Origin: Stagonosporopsis chrysanthemi
Lineage: Eukaryota; Ascomycota; Dothideomycetes; Pleosporales; Didymellaceae
Direction: 5' to 3'
DNA length: 64,000 bases
Assembly (NCBI GenBank): GCA_022560025.1
Contig: JAFISE010000083.1
Coordinates: 80,053-144,052, forward strand
The translations under genes and the position numbers were made by a program. The notes beneath the pieces are model-generated. The model ran no database searches, was not told where the DNA came from, and was given only the letters and a program-made list of their open reading frames with translations. This document shows positions 45,130 through 56,773 of this stretch, piece after piece. The stretch's first letter is position 1; each line of letters begins with the position of its first letter.

Positions 45130-46425
45130 GGCGACAGGTCACGCGCGCGAACAACGGTCTCAGTCGCGCAACGGACGCTCATGCATACATCGTGTCGCTT
45201 ATCGTCGGTGCAGTTGCGAAAGGTTAAGGCCAGCAGCGGAACTTTCTACGCAAAGCCAGAGGGATGGTGTACGGTATGTTTCGGAGCTACGGGACCATCA
45301 ACGCATTGAGTGTGCGCAGGGGTTCTTGGGAGCAAAGATTCGATCTCCCCAAGCTATATCAACGCCAAATTCATAAAATAGGAAGTTTGATGTCAAATTG
45401 CTTGGGTGCAACTTTCTATATAGGGAAAAGAAAGTGGCGGCGGCGATCGATGAAGTTTTGATGGACGACGCGTTAGTCAGCCGCGCTAAGGTGTGGAGCC
45501 GAGCACTGTGGGTCCAGACACGATTCTCGCTCACACTTCATCAAGACCATTCCATAAACTTCGTTCGATCAGTGAAAACATGTTGTAATGCTGTGCTCCA
45601 GATATGCTACAGAAGACAAGCTATCAAGTCTTAATCATCACTCTTATAGGAGTATCAATTTCCTGCCAAGCTTGTCATTTCGCATTATCACCTTGCTGCT
45701 CCGACATCTCCTCACCTCACAAAGCTTCAAAGCGCCCGCTGCCGATATCCATCTGCGATGATTCGTCAGCTTGGGCATAATAGTATGCTTGTTCCGGAGT
45801 TGCAATGCGCAGGCTGAGGCGGGTCATGTTATCCGCCGTCATAGATGTTGGAGCTCGTTTGAAGAATGGAATGGTGGCCGAGAGCATCTAGTGGTTATTG
45901 GTCTTGACAATAGCATGTACGCATTCATGTACATAAACATAATCTCAGGTAGGGCGGGCTGTGCACCCAGTTGTAGAGAATGCTTTCACGCACGATGTCG
46001 CGCGCTGCGCCGTTCGTAGCGGCGTGCTTGTCATGCGCGTCCAGGTTGGAATTAAAGATTCGCTGCTGCTCCTCAAACCCATCGGAAACGCCGTAATCAG
46101 AATTTCATGCCGGCCGAAATCCTTGCGGCCTTTATGACAGTATGGCGGCATTGCGTGGCTGCTTTGATAAGACGATCGAACGAAGGTTTCGTGGTGTTCG
46201 ATTCAAGCGATTCAAATCACATCATTCTAAGAAAGCGCTGAAACGCACAGCGCTTTCTTGATATTGATGTACTCCTGTGCACACATGATCTTTCCTGGGC
46301 ATGAAGATTGACGAACAGGTTGAGAAAGCGAAGCCATGACGTAATTAGCGCCCCCCACAGCAAACCAGGTCAGCAGGCTTTGGAGGGTGTAGTGTAAATC
46401 ACCCAGATTACACCTCACTTCAAAT
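45130..46425. other. Divergent intergenic stretch
   Basis: Promoter region for the F-box-like gene (-) and the conserved gene starting at 46426 (+). TATATAGG-type sequence near 45416 could serve the minus-strand gene but is about 285 bases from its ATG. No gene is called between them. Confidence 0.4.
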
Positions 46426-47277
46426 ATGGCGTTACCTTTGGGGATATTTCTCGGCGGATGTGTCATCGCGATTCCGGTCGTGACAGGTGTTGCAGAGGGT
46501 GTGGAATACCAGAAGAAGCAAAACGAGGAAGCTGCCAACGAGACGCGCATGATCAAGTTCAACCTGCTCGTCAACTGCGACTCGAAAGACCCCATCGCAA
46601 AAGAAGAAGTCGACTTTGGTACGGTCATTCTGCGACATGACAAGGCGTGGGTAGTGCCGCGTAACGATGAGGGAAACCCTGTACCGCCCGACGACACGAA
46701 GACAATAGATCCGCCAATGCATGCTTTTGCCGGCTTCTACATACAGTATCCGGATGAGTCCAGATGTCCACCGGAGAGAGGGCTAGTCAGCACGATTAGT
46801 GACGACCCACCAATGTTGAACTGGGTCTACTGTGACAAGGACACATACGAGCTGAAATACAACAATCGCAGCGGATCTATCAGCCATATCGTCGGTGAAT
46901 GGGATTGGTCACAGGATGAGACCGTGATGCTCTTTCAAGGCTGGGAAGGTTTTGTAGCGATTGATGAATGGGATGGAGCCGACGAAGATGAATCGACACC
47001 GTGGGGAAGAGATGGGCTACGGTGGGCTTTGTATTTCGACATTGAAGATAATGGTCTCAAAGGCCGAAGGAAGGACAGAGACATGTTCGAGGTCACGCTT
47101 GAGCGGAAGATACAGAGCGAAGAGGATCAGTTGAAGCAGTTGGAGGAAGCAGAGAAGAAAATGCAGGTCAAAAGCAGAGGTGGACTCAGCACGCAGTTCT
47201 CAGCACCAGCAAGAGAGCGGACCAAAGAGTGGGAGAAGAAGTTTGGAGAGGGCGCCAGAAGGCCGAGTAATGAGTGA
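46426..47277 (+). CDS. Conserved hypothetical protein with N-terminal hydrophobic segment
   Basis: A single-exon protein of 283 residues. Residues 2-24 (ALPLGIFLGGCVIAIPVVTG and onward) form a hydrophobic segment that could be a membrane anchor or signal sequence. A folded, beta-rich domain follows: MIKFNLLVNCDSKD, DFGTVILRHDKAWVV, FAGFYIQYPDE, EWDWSQDETVMLFQGWEGFV and WALYFDIEDNGLKGRRKDR. The last 65 residues form a charged coiled coil (ERKIQSEEDQLKQLEEAEKK) and a disordered tail. The pattern resembles fungal proteins of unknown function that I recall from many ascomycete genomes. No catalytic motif is visible. Confidence 0.85.
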   Translation: MALPLGIFLGGCVIAIPVVTGVAEGVEYQKKQNEEAANETRMIKFNLLVNCDSKDPIAKEEVDFGTVILRHDKAWVVPRNDEGNPVPPDDTKTIDPPMHAFAGFYIQYPDESRCPPERGLVSTISDDPPMLNWVYCDKDTYELKYNNRSGSISHIVGEWDWSQDETVMLFQGWEGFVAIDEWDGADEDESTPWGRDGLRWALYFDIEDNGLKGRRKDRDMFEVTLERKIQSEEDQLKQLEEAEKKMQVKSRGGLSTQFSAPARERTKEWEKKFGEGARRPSNE

Positions 47278-48307
47278 AGAGATGGAGAGACGATTGACTG
47301 TGGTATGTCGGCTTTACACAGCAAGGCGCGAAGCGGTTCTAGAGACGAAGCATCTTAGAACACGGTACGCGTTGTCGCAGCATCCTTGCGACCGCTGTTG
47401 ATCAGGGCAACGCGCTGACTTCTCGGCGTCCGCATGTCAAAGCCTTTGGCACGATCATAAGGACGTGGAGTCTACCTCTTTGGATTAGCCCGACGACAGC
47501 TGATTCGACTTGCTTAAGCCCATAAACCAGGGTACCGATATTCCATTTAGGACTGTACCTCCAGCTGTGAAGGGTCAGATGCTCGCTCTTGAAGTTCAGT
47601 CTGACAGTTTGCCTATACTTTGTGTTGAGGTGCAGATCGCCTCCCTAACTATAAGGACAGAGACTTTGGCGAATGCATGAATCGATTGGATGTGACGCGA
47701 ATGTATGTATCGAGACCGACATGAGGGACGAGGATGTTCGTAATTGATGATACACGCGTTCAGGAATAAGATCACAGGACACGCTCTAAGACGTAATAGA
47801 GAACTTGATTATCTATCGCATAGTGCCTATGAATGGATATTCCAGCAGTACTTATGCCTCGATAATTGTTCGAAAGCGCCCTGGCAATTGTGTATGTAGG
47901 TTCTTCTTCATGCGCACTCAGACATAATACCTGCAGCCACATCGAGTGGCGTTGACCAAATGAGGCTAGATTGAGCACTAGGTCGTTCCGAGTGGCAGCC
48001 AATGTTGGCCATCACCCTCAGCTGCATCTCAAAACCACTGCCAGCCGGACCTTAGGCTCTCCATTTCATCCGAAACAGCATAGGCTCACCAATAAAGCGC
48101 CCGGAGTAACACGTGCGGATTGGGACCACTCTTATCGTCATCGTGTCGGCGTGTTGCGTGACAAGGCGAATTGTGGGGGCTGGGGCACCTTATCGCAGCA
48201 ACAACAACGACACTGTCATTGAACGTCATCGCACTACCTTGCAGCAGACTGTTCAATACAATTGAGCAGACAAAACCTGACGCATTGGCTTGCCGCCCTT
48301 AGTCGTT
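47278..48307. other. Intergenic stretch
   Basis: It lies between two plus-strand genes and should contain the 3' UTR of the first and the promoter of the amidohydrolase. No supported gene. Confidence 0.45.
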
Positions 48308-51130
48308 ATGGACAAACGCGAAGAACACCTACCCACTTACGATGATGCAACTACAACATCGCGTTCATGGCTACACCGTCGGCAAAAGCGCAGGACGTTT
48401 CGCATTCTTGGAGCAGCAGTCTTAACATACCTCACCTACACTACTCTTAGGATTGCCAACAATACCGACCGTGCCATCAGCACGTTGTCTGTTGCGAAGC
48501 TTCAAGACGACCTGAATGTCTGCTCGAGTCTGAGACAGCAACCTCTTAAGTCAAGCGCATTCCGGGAGTACAACAAACGTTGGGTCAATGCGACTAAGCC
48601 AGTCTTGATCCGTAATGCTACGATCTGGACCGGAGAGCCGGCTGCAGGCACCTCTGAAGAGGATGCAAGAGTTGGGAAGGGTTGGGGCTGGATCTTGTCA
48701 GACGTGTTCACCGACAAAGGCCTCATCATCAGCGTTCAGCCTGACATCAAACGAAGCGATCTTCCGGAGAACACCGAGGTATTCGATGCTAGAGGCCGCC
48801 AATTGACAGCTGGCATTGTGGATATGCATAGCCATGCAGGATTGGAGAGCGTAGGCAACCTTCAAAGCGATGACAACGAGTTGTCGTCGGATGTGACCCC
48901 CTACGTGCGCTCGCTTGATGCGATTGACCCTCTACAGCCTGAGTTCGAGTATATCAAGTCTGGAGGCGTCACCACGAGCCTCTTCCTCCCGGGCTCAGGG
49001 AACAACATCGGTGGCGAAGCTTTCGTGCTGAAGTTTGCGGTCGGATCAAAGAATGGTCGTACTGAGATCAGCCAGCAAGACCTCTTCGCGGACCCAGACA
49101 GAAATTGGCGGTATTTGAAAATGGCGTGTGGAGAGAACCCAAAGCGCGTTTATGGCAAAATTGGCCATGGGCCTTTCAGTCGTCTCGGAGAGGCCTGGGA
49201 ATTTCGTCACGCGCTCGAGCAGGCACAAGCCTACGTCCAGGAGCAAGATGATTGGTGTGCCAAGGCAGATGCGGTAGGCGTTGACAGAATGAACACATAT
49301 CTCCGCCAAGAGCTGCAATGGGAAACTTTGGGTGCTGTCTTGAGAGGCCAGGTCCGTGTGAATACACACTGCTACACCATTCCAGACCTAGAGGCACTCG
49401 TTCGACATACGAACGAGTTCAAGTTCAGAGTGTATGCGTTCCACCATGCGCACCAGACCTACCTTGTTCCGGAGATTTTGAAACGGACGTGGGGAGGCAC
49501 ACCAGCAGCGGCGCTCTTTGCCGACAACATGTACTACAAAGTCGAAGCATACACAGCGTCCGAACGTGCTGGTGCGATTCTTTATGCTCACAACATCACT
49601 CCAACCTATGTTTCGGACAACCCAGTCCTCAACTCCCAGCACGTGGTTTTTGAGGCGGCAAAGGCATACGGATATGGACTCCCATATCATGCTGCGCTCG
49701 CAGGCGTCACTTCGGCACCTGCTGAGCTTCTCGGCCTCGGTGACAGGATTGGAAAGATCAAGCCAGGGTTCGATGCAGACATCGTCGTCTGGGACTCGGA
49801 TCCATTGACTGCAGGTGCTACGCCCGTTCAGGTCTGGATTGACGGTGCGAAGCAGTTCGCAGACCCTATCGAGCTGAAGAAGCCTACATCTCCAGCCGTC
49901 AAGCCGAACGCAGACCTTGCCGAGGAACGCACGGCCGAAGACATCACTAGCACTGTGGTCTACACGGGTATATCGCGCGTTCACAGCAGTCTTCTAGTAG
50001 GCGGGAAAGAAGCCGTTGAAAAACCCACCGTAGTGATTGCATCTGGCGGCAGACTAACATGCGTTGGCGCTTGTACGTCTGAGATTGCGCAGCTAAAATC
50101 TGCACCCATTCAGACTGTCCATCTCAAAGATGGCCACTTGACACCACCTCTGGTGGCATTTGGCTCCTCGCTTGGACTCGCGGAGATCGATGCCGAGGTC
50201 GATACACATGATGGGCCTTATCCTGAAGAGGGCATCACCTTTGCAGTTGACGGTCTCGCATTTGGGGGCAAGCAGCTTGCACGAGCATACGAGCACGGCG
50301 TTACGAGAGCATTCACAGCGCCAGGCGAGGGGGGTATTGACTCTAAAGGCGTCAGCGTCGGGTTCAGTACCGGTGCAGAGAACGCGCTGGAGGATGGTGC
50401 TATCGTCTATCCGGAGTCGGCATTGCACTACCCGTTGACACTTGGCGCAAAGGGTGGCAAGACGCCAAGCATATCGAGCGTTATCAACACGCTCAGGACG
50501 CAGCTTCTGGAGGCCGTGGGCGACGCAAGGAGTGATCACGTGAAGACAAACAACACCGAGAAGGTGTGGCTCAAACGAATTGTCAACGGAGAGTCCGCAC
50601 TTGTTCTGAGCGCACACAGCGCTGACACCATTGCGTCGATCATTCGGCTGAAGTCGCAAGTCGAGAATGCCAGCTCACAGAAGCTTCGCATTGTGATCAT
50701 CGGCGCCGCGGAGGCACACCTGGTCGCAGATCAACTTGCGGCATCAGACATCGCTGTCGTCCTTGCGCCATTGCTTCCTTATGCTCAGAGCTGGGATCAA
50801 CGCCGCAGCCTCACAGGCCCACCTCTCACTAACATATCAACAAATATTCTGCTTGACGCTGGTGTTCAAATTGGAGTAAGCGTCGAAGAGACGTGGGAGA
50901 CTAGAGACTTGGGTTTGCTCGCGGGTATTGCATACGCAAACAGCGAGGGGCGCCTGTCTTTTGATGCAGCGCTCGATCTGGTCGGAGCTAATTTCTACGA
51001 AATGCTCGGACTGAGGGGCGTCGAAAAGTCGGCTGGTCAAGACTGGGTTCTTTGGGAGGCGAGTCCGCTTGAGATTGGCGGTCGGGTGATGGCCATCGGA
51101 GGCACCAAATCAACACGCGTATGGCTGTGA
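48308..51130 (+). CDS. Membrane-anchored amidohydrolase, two-part
   Basis: A single-exon protein of 940 residues from ATG at 48308. Residues about 25-55 contain a short basic stretch (RRQKRRTFR) and a hydrophobic segment (ILGAAVLTYLTYTTLRI), a type II membrane anchor. Residues about 100-520 are an amidohydrolase of the imidazolonepropionase/adenosine-deaminase-like superfamily. The metal-binding H174-x-H176 lies in GIVDMHSHAG. Further likely ligands are the His in VNTHCY, the His pair in FHHAHQTYLVPE and the Asp in YVSDNP. The domain closes with GLGDRIGKIKPGFDADIVVW, typical of the family's composite beta domain. Residues about 550-940 repeat the fold in outline but where the HxH motif should be they read LTPPLVAFGSSLG, with no histidine, and end in a second composite-type strand (ASPLEIGGRVMAIGG). 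The substrate is unknown. Confidence 0.9.
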   Translation: MDKREEHLPTYDDATTTSRSWLHRRQKRRTFRILGAAVLTYLTYTTLRIANNTDRAISTLSVAKLQDDLNVCSSLRQQPLKSSAFREYNKRWVNATKPVLIRNATIWTGEPAAGTSEEDARVGKGWGWILSDVFTDKGLIISVQPDIKRSDLPENTEVFDARGRQLTAGIVDMHSHAGLESVGNLQSDDNELSSDVTPYVRSLDAIDPLQPEFEYIKSGGVTTSLFLPGSGNNIGGEAFVLKFAVGSKNGRTEISQQDLFADPDRNWRYLKMACGENPKRVYGKIGHGPFSRLGEAWEFRHALEQAQAYVQEQDDWCAKADAVGVDRMNTYLRQELQWETLGAVLRGQVRVNTHCYTIPDLEALVRHTNEFKFRVYAFHHAHQTYLVPEILKRTWGGTPAAALFADNMYYKVEAYTASERAGAILYAHNITPTYVSDNPVLNSQHVVFEAAKAYGYGLPYHAALAGVTSAPAELLGLGDRIGKIKPGFDADIVVWDSDPLTAGATPVQVWIDGAKQFADPIELKKPTSPAVKPNADLAEERTAEDITSTVVYTGISRVHSSLLVGGKEAVEKPTVVIASGGRLTCVGACTSEIAQLKSAPIQTVHLKDGHLTPPLVAFGSSLGLAEIDAEVDTHDGPYPEEGITFAVDGLAFGGKQLARAYEHGVTRAFTAPGEGGIDSKGVSVGFSTGAENALEDGAIVYPESALHYPLTLGAKGGKTPSISSVINTLRTQLLEAVGDARSDHVKTNNTEKVWLKRIVNGESALVLSAHSADTIASIIRLKSQVENASSQKLRIVIIGAAEAHLVADQLAASDIAVVLAPLLPYAQSWDQRRSLTGPPLTNISTNILLDAGVQIGVSVEETWETRDLGLLAGIAYANSEGRLSFDAALDLVGANFYEMLGLRGVEKSAGQDWVLWEASPLEIGGRVMAIGGTKSTRVWL

Positions 51131-51734
51131 ACGTCTGGGATGCGATGGCGGTTGCTGCAGGGATAGCGTCTATTACGATGGAGAATGTAAACTGGATGAA
51201 ATTGGATGAATTCATGCCATTGTATTGAACCAATGCTGAAAAACAAGCCAAACTTGAAACGAACCATTCCCGATTGGTCGCTCTAACGGTATGACTTAGC
51301 GTGGCCAGCTCATCCCTTTGACCGCCCCGCCTCGCTCTCTCGACGCGAAACGCCAGTCCGTCTCTGAAACCAGCATCGACATACGGCGTCTTGACACAGT
51401 TTTATGCAGTAATCTCCACGCTGTTACAGTCGCGATCATCCTTGGCCACGACTTGCGCGTCGTTGACCTGAGATCCTACACTGCCCCGCGCGTGACTGCC
51501 ATGCCCCTGCTCCTGTGCTCTCGAGACGTCAAACCAACCCAGTCTCTGTCACACAACAGGACCGAGCCTAATGCTTCTAGTGTTATGTTCTTGTAGGGAA
51601 TGCAGAAGCCCATGAAACATGGCGGCGCATCTTAAGGAAGGTAGGTCCCTTCGATTTGCGACTTGTGACATCTGCGCCATCTGTTCTACGGTCCCATCAT
51701 CAAGCTGGTCTTGTATCCTGTCCGAATCTCCACA
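51131..51734. other. Intergenic stretch
   Basis: It lies between two plus-strand genes. An open frame at 51318-51596 carries no domain. Taken as 3' UTR of the amidohydrolase gene plus the promoter of the next gene. Confidence 0.45.
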
Positions 51735-52946
51735 ATGTCTTCTTCTACCACAGCGCCGTTGCCATCATACCCTGGAACCATATTACCGATACACGGTCAC
51801 CCGGCCTGGAAACATTTGTCGGGCACCACGATGGCCAAGGCAAACCTCAAGGAGCCGGTCATTCAACCCAAGGAAACCATTGTTGCACCGAAGCCCACAG
51901 GAGTTAACAACCTGATCGCGAAGACCTCAGTCGTTACGGATGTTGCCACCAAGGAAGAAGTCGTGTACCTACCGAGGGCCAACACCACATTGAACAGGTT
52001 TTCCGATATCACTACAACCACGAAACGGGCTTCTTACGCATCCACCACAAAGTCAGAGCTCAGGCAGTCAAACCAGCAGATGTTTGAGATGATCCAGAAC
52101 CTGCAGAGCGAATTCGCTACCCATCGCGCAATCCTACTCGATATCCAATCACGACTTTCGCTCCTCGAGCAGGACGCGCCAACCATGGTGGAGCCGTGCA
52201 CCCCCGAAGTACTGTCGCCAGTAGTGAATGAGCTCAAGGCTCCCAAACGACCGCCTCCACCACCACCGCGACGCGCTAGCTCGCTCATTGCACCTGGGCT
52301 AGAAGGCCAAAGCTGGTGGCAGGCTTGCCAGAATTTTGCCGAGAACTGTGACACCCCGTTCAACGCACAAGAGTTCCTGAATACCCCCAGCCGCTTCGAA
52401 GACTTCGATTTCCACTTTGGCGGCCTTGCCACAGACGGTAAACCCGTAGGGTCACAAGCTCCAGTCGACATCGACATCGAAGACGTTCCCGCACTGTCCC
52501 CCGAGTCGGCTACCCACGACTCCGAAGTCGAAGATATCGAAACCGTGGAACCTCTTACCCTGTCACCCGAGCCAGCACGCCAGTCATCCGAGGAGTCAGA
52601 TTCCAGGTCTCCCAGCATCTTTTCTGAGGGAGAGCCTCGTATATCTGGTCTGACCATGGATCATTGCGAGGAGATCGACAACATCGTTGAGCAGGTTGTA
52701 GAGTTTAGGAAGCCTGCTGCATTGCCTCCGCTGCTGCTCCACCCTCCTCCGAGTGGCCGAACCGCCTCTATCATGAGCATCGAAGAGATCACAGCACTTC
52801 CCAATCTACCTCCGATCATTGAAGTCAGCAGCGATCCTCAGCGCCATCGCAAGGGCATTCGCAGCATCTCATCGAAGTGGGCGTCACTGAAGGGAAGGTC
52901 GGCTGAGACCAGCTACTACAGAAACGGCATTTTCAGCATGCGATAA
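51735..52946 (+). CDS. Coiled-coil, proline-rich protein of unknown function
   Basis: A single-exon protein of 403 residues from the ATG at 51735 (the frame opens earlier only through a TTG). Residues about 1-95 are Thr/Pro-rich. Residues about 100-145 (SELRQSNQQMFEMIQNLQSE and onward) form a coiled coil. A PKRPPPPPPRR stretch follows, a possible SH3 or profilin ligand. The most conserved-looking block is GQSWWQACQNFAENCDTPFN to about residue 225. The remainder is acidic and Ser-rich (many S-P-E and S-E sites), ending with a basic RKGIRSISSKWASLKGRS. It may be a cytoskeletal or signalling scaffold, but that is only suggested by composition. No family is recognised. Confidence 0.8.
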   Translation: MSSSTTAPLPSYPGTILPIHGHPAWKHLSGTTMAKANLKEPVIQPKETIVAPKPTGVNNLIAKTSVVTDVATKEEVVYLPRANTTLNRFSDITTTTKRASYASTTKSELRQSNQQMFEMIQNLQSEFATHRAILLDIQSRLSLLEQDAPTMVEPCTPEVLSPVVNELKAPKRPPPPPPRRASSLIAPGLEGQSWWQACQNFAENCDTPFNAQEFLNTPSRFEDFDFHFGGLATDGKPVGSQAPVDIDIEDVPALSPESATHDSEVEDIETVEPLTLSPEPARQSSEESDSRSPSIFSEGEPRISGLTMDHCEEIDNIVEQVVEFRKPAALPPLLLHPPPSGRTASIMSIEEITALPNLPPIIEVSSDPQRHRKGIRSISSKWASLKGRSAETSYYRNGIFSMR

Positions 52947-53698
52947 ATCGCGCTACCGTTTCTGCACGACCTCACGACCCAAGTTCCCCATGATTTTCCG
53001 TTTTCATTCATGGTTTTCACGAATTGCTCGTATTTGTAGCCTAGTTCGTTTTGTTTTATTTTTGCACCACCTTCTTACAGCTACCAATAGCGATATACCC
53101 GATCTTCAAAATGTAGACAAGTTTTCAGTGCGCCTCCTCTGTCCAATAACCACCCTTGCGTTACGTTTGGCACACGCCGTGATCGGTGACTACTTATGAA
53201 TGGTGCTACGAACTACCTGCTACGTGCTGGAGCTGAAGGCATGCAAGACATACTGTAACCCCGCATGTGGCTTTGCAACCCTCGAACGCTCTTTTTGACC
53301 CTACGCATTAACCCTACGCAAGTTTGAGCAGTCGCGCGAAGCTGCCTAGTTTCGAAAGATGGGCTGCCAACAGGGCCTGTTCAACTCAATCGAATAATGA
53401 CGTCCAAATGTGCTTCCGTGTGAACGGGCACTGGTGGCTACGCCGCGGGTCGGGCTTCTCACTTTTGGACACCAAATCTGCAGTGGCTGCGACCCGGAGT
53501 ATTCACCGGTCAATACACATGCCTGAGTCTTATACCTGTGAGACTCAGCTCATAGCCAAGCGTTTGTTCAGTCAAGAGAAGCTCTGACAAGATAATATGA
53601 GGGCTGCTCTGGGGCTTCGCAAGAAACACCTTTGAATTTGCCGTCTGGAAATACCCCCGGTTAACTGAACTGCACCGGGGATCAACAAAATTACCACG
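52947..53698. other. Intergenic stretch
   Basis: 3' flank of the coiled-coil gene and promoter of the membrane glycoprotein gene. No supported gene; frames at 52990-53199 and 53324-53587 are unremarkable. Confidence 0.45.
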
Positions 53699-56434
53699 AT
53701 GGGCCTCCATGATCTTACAGTCGGGCAGATTCTGGGTATGGTGAACGCTGCTGTGTTCATAGGTACTTTCAACCTACGTCTCCTGCAACGACATTGCTGA
53801 CTTCCATAAGTGCAGTTTCTCGTTCCACTATCTCTCCCAGTCATTTTACTTGGCTTGCTTCAAAGACGATCACCCGTAGTGATACAAACTGCTGTCTCCT
53901 GGTAGGTGATATCGATCTACGGCTCTTTGACCTACTGACTACGTAAGGTCAGTGATCGGTCGCTTCATACATTCGTCTTTATGGCCGACATTTCTCCGTA
54001 CGGACTCTGCTGCAACGCTCGAGGCACACCGAGCAGCACTATTCGTGTCAGCCTTTCGAATCCTCATGTTGATACTAATTGCAGTGACCGCAATTGTCAC
54101 ACCGTTAGGGCTATATGAAGGAATCGTTGGTCAGATCGAGTCTTCAACTGTAACATTCCATTACCTCGAGGACCGTTCGACTTTCGGCTTCGGCACACCT
54201 CCGCGCACAGTTGCATCTGGTACTTGGAGTAGAATCTGCAGCCTTGGACTCATCGTGTGCCCAAACTCTATCAACAATACCGCGACGTACTATAAAGCCA
54301 GCAACAGTCTTGACTGGTATAATTCAAGTATTGCACCAGCCGTGATCGATGTATTCCAAAGCGGTTTGAACGATCACAAGCCCTCAGTTTCGAGTACTTT
54401 CGACATTCAATATCGATCGTATGTACAGACCAAGTCGGACACAGAAGGGCTGGGGATCGTCATCGACAACGGGACGAACCCCTACACACAGGGAACTTAC
54501 CAGTCTCTGTCCACACTAATCTTGAGCAACTCTTACATGGCTGTTGAAGGCCTTGTTGTAGACATGAAGAATGGAGGAATAGGCTTTCGCAAACATACGG
54601 CACCTTCGTTTCGCAAATATGGTAGCAGCTGGACTGAAGATCTCCTCTTCGTGGAGCCTGAGACGGTCTGCGTCGACACAAATTTGACAATGGATTTTCG
54701 GGTGTCTGCGACGCTAGAAGAGAAGAGGGGCGCTGCCTTCAATGGAGTGGCCAAGTTGCATCTCACTGACCGAGGTGGTTTTGTCAACCTCGCTCCTGAA
54801 CACCCTACCTGGAACCGAAAAGACACCCAACAAAATCCAGACATATGGCTGCGAGCTTATAGAGCCGCATGGCTGAATAACGCTCTGTCCATGGCTTTTA
54901 TGAATGTAACCAGCGTTGGTAATGTCACCTCTGGTCTGAGAAGCTCCCCATATCTGAACTCAACCTTGAACCAGACATTTCCCCTTTCCTATCCAAACGG
55001 GGACCGGGTCAGCCCACTGATGACAATTCTTCCGAATGCGTTTCAGATAGATATGAATTTTGGTACATACCTGGAGGGTACGGACGTGGGTCGTTCAAAT
55101 AAAAGCATCGCGAATGCTTCAGAGGAGTACTCTTTTCCAGCTTTCGGTCCTCTCTACACTAACGCCTTTGGCATTAAAGCATCATGCTTGTACGACGAAG
55201 ATGGCTGCATAGGCTTCGATTTAGCAGGTGAGTGTTGAAAATCCCAATGTAATCAGACACTGCTTACGGTGGGCGAGCGTCGGCTTGTGAGGGTGCGAGC
55301 GGCAATGATATCGGCAACATCACAAATGTGGCTAGTGCGTGTGGTCTCGTCTACGGAACCCCCAGACGACAAGATGGTCGCGCTTCTCTCCTCTTCGACC
55401 CCGGCTCGTCATGGACTTTACCGATGTATTCGTGCATGTCGGTCACAAAAGCTTCGATCAAGACTGTGTCTTTTAGTTTCAACAGCACCGACAACCATGA
55501 TCTCTCGGGACTCACCGTCTTGGAAATTAAGAAGAGAGAATATGGCAAAGATGAGTCGGAACCTCTGTGGGCAATAGAGAATACGAATATGGCGCTGAGG
55601 AAAGCGAACCCGCTTTGGGGCCTTGTGTCCCAAGAAGCCGTCAAGAAGCTCGACATTTCTACTCTTCGTAAAAACTTTCTATACTTGCCAGGCTCCGCTG
55701 CAAAGGAAACCCTTATCTTTCATGACAATCTTCCAGGCGCTGATTTTGCCAGCAAAGCCTTAGCCACCACCTACGATGTCACACCTCACTCTCCCATCAG
55801 CCACACGGACTACTCCGGTAAAACCGATCTTGCCATGTTCAGGCTATGGCAGGAGTACTCCCGCACAGCCCCAACATCAGCGAAGATCCTGAACTTGATA
55901 TGGACGGACATTGCGGCCAGTCTTGTTATGGGAACTCGTGGTCTAGAACGCGATGAGACTGTGAAAAATGAGCGCGATGTAACACCTCCGCATACGCTTC
56001 CACAAGTCACGAGCTATCATCGCCGTGTCAAGTACAAATACGTCTATGGTATCCCTGCATTCCTGGCTTTATCCTTAACCGTGGCTTCTATGTTGGCGAC
56101 TGCATACTTCTCAATCTTTGGACATGCAAAACCATCGACGATGCGCAGATTCTTGGAACACACATCTACTGGAAGACTTCTCGTCGTAGGAGAAGCGCGG
56201 GGAACGCCAGACGAATGCAGTAACCACGAGGGCACTGGGAGTGATATATCCACAGAGACAGTGGTTCTGAGCTGTACTGAGCCTACGAAGAAATGGGTAA
56301 CTGGTGCTGGGATGAAAATATTCACGCTTAGACCAGAAGGATGGTTGGAAGACAGGCAACCGCATGACCAAGAGCATAGCAGAACTGGATCAAGAGCGAA
56401 CTATGCGCCCATACCGAGCAGACACACCTGGTAG
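53699..56434 (+). CDS. Large membrane glycoprotein with terminal TM segments
   Basis: Exons 53699-53762, 53811-53901, 53948-55227 and 55278-56434 join in phase to about 863 residues. Exons 1 and 2 give MGLHDLTVGQILGMVNAAVF then VQFLVPLSLPVILLGLL, the first membrane segment. Exon 3 opens with SVIGRFIHSSLWPTFLRTDS and a second hydrophobic helix (about 75-100), followed by a long ectodomain with around fifteen N-glycosylation sequons and several cysteines. Near the C-terminus YGIPAFLALSLTVASMLATA is a further membrane helix, then a cytosolic tail of about 120 residues. This architecture is very common among uncharacterised Pezizomycotina proteins. The third intron is uncertain: the strong donor AG|GTGAGT at 55228 pairs in frame with a GAG acceptor at 55277 (50 bp) or a CAG at 55256 (29 bp, seven residues more). 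Confidence 0.82.
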
Positions 56435-56773
56435 AATCATTAGCTAACACTGGTTTCAACGGCTACCAGATATCACTAACACCACGCTCAAGACTTCACT
56501 CTTGCAGTGCAATTAGTATGCAGCTCATCTCACTTCGCATAAAATCACTTGCTAAGGGCAACGCACATTACCTCCAAACACGCAAACTCGTTAGGTGATT
56601 CTGGAAGGTCCACTCCACCAAACCGTAAACAAACCCAAGGAACAAGGAAGGAACCCCTCGGCCTTCGGCCACTCGCCTTTCCACCTCACAACCACCTCAC
56701 TCACTCACTTCCACTTACGACCCCAGACAATACAGCAAAATCTAGTGGTAAGCAACAGTCACTCCGTTACGCA
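56435..56773. other. Intergenic/5' UTR stretch
   Basis: The frame of the next gene is open from 56549 but contains no ATG until 56774, so this is taken as promoter and 5' UTR. It is A/C-rich on the + strand. Confidence 0.45.
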
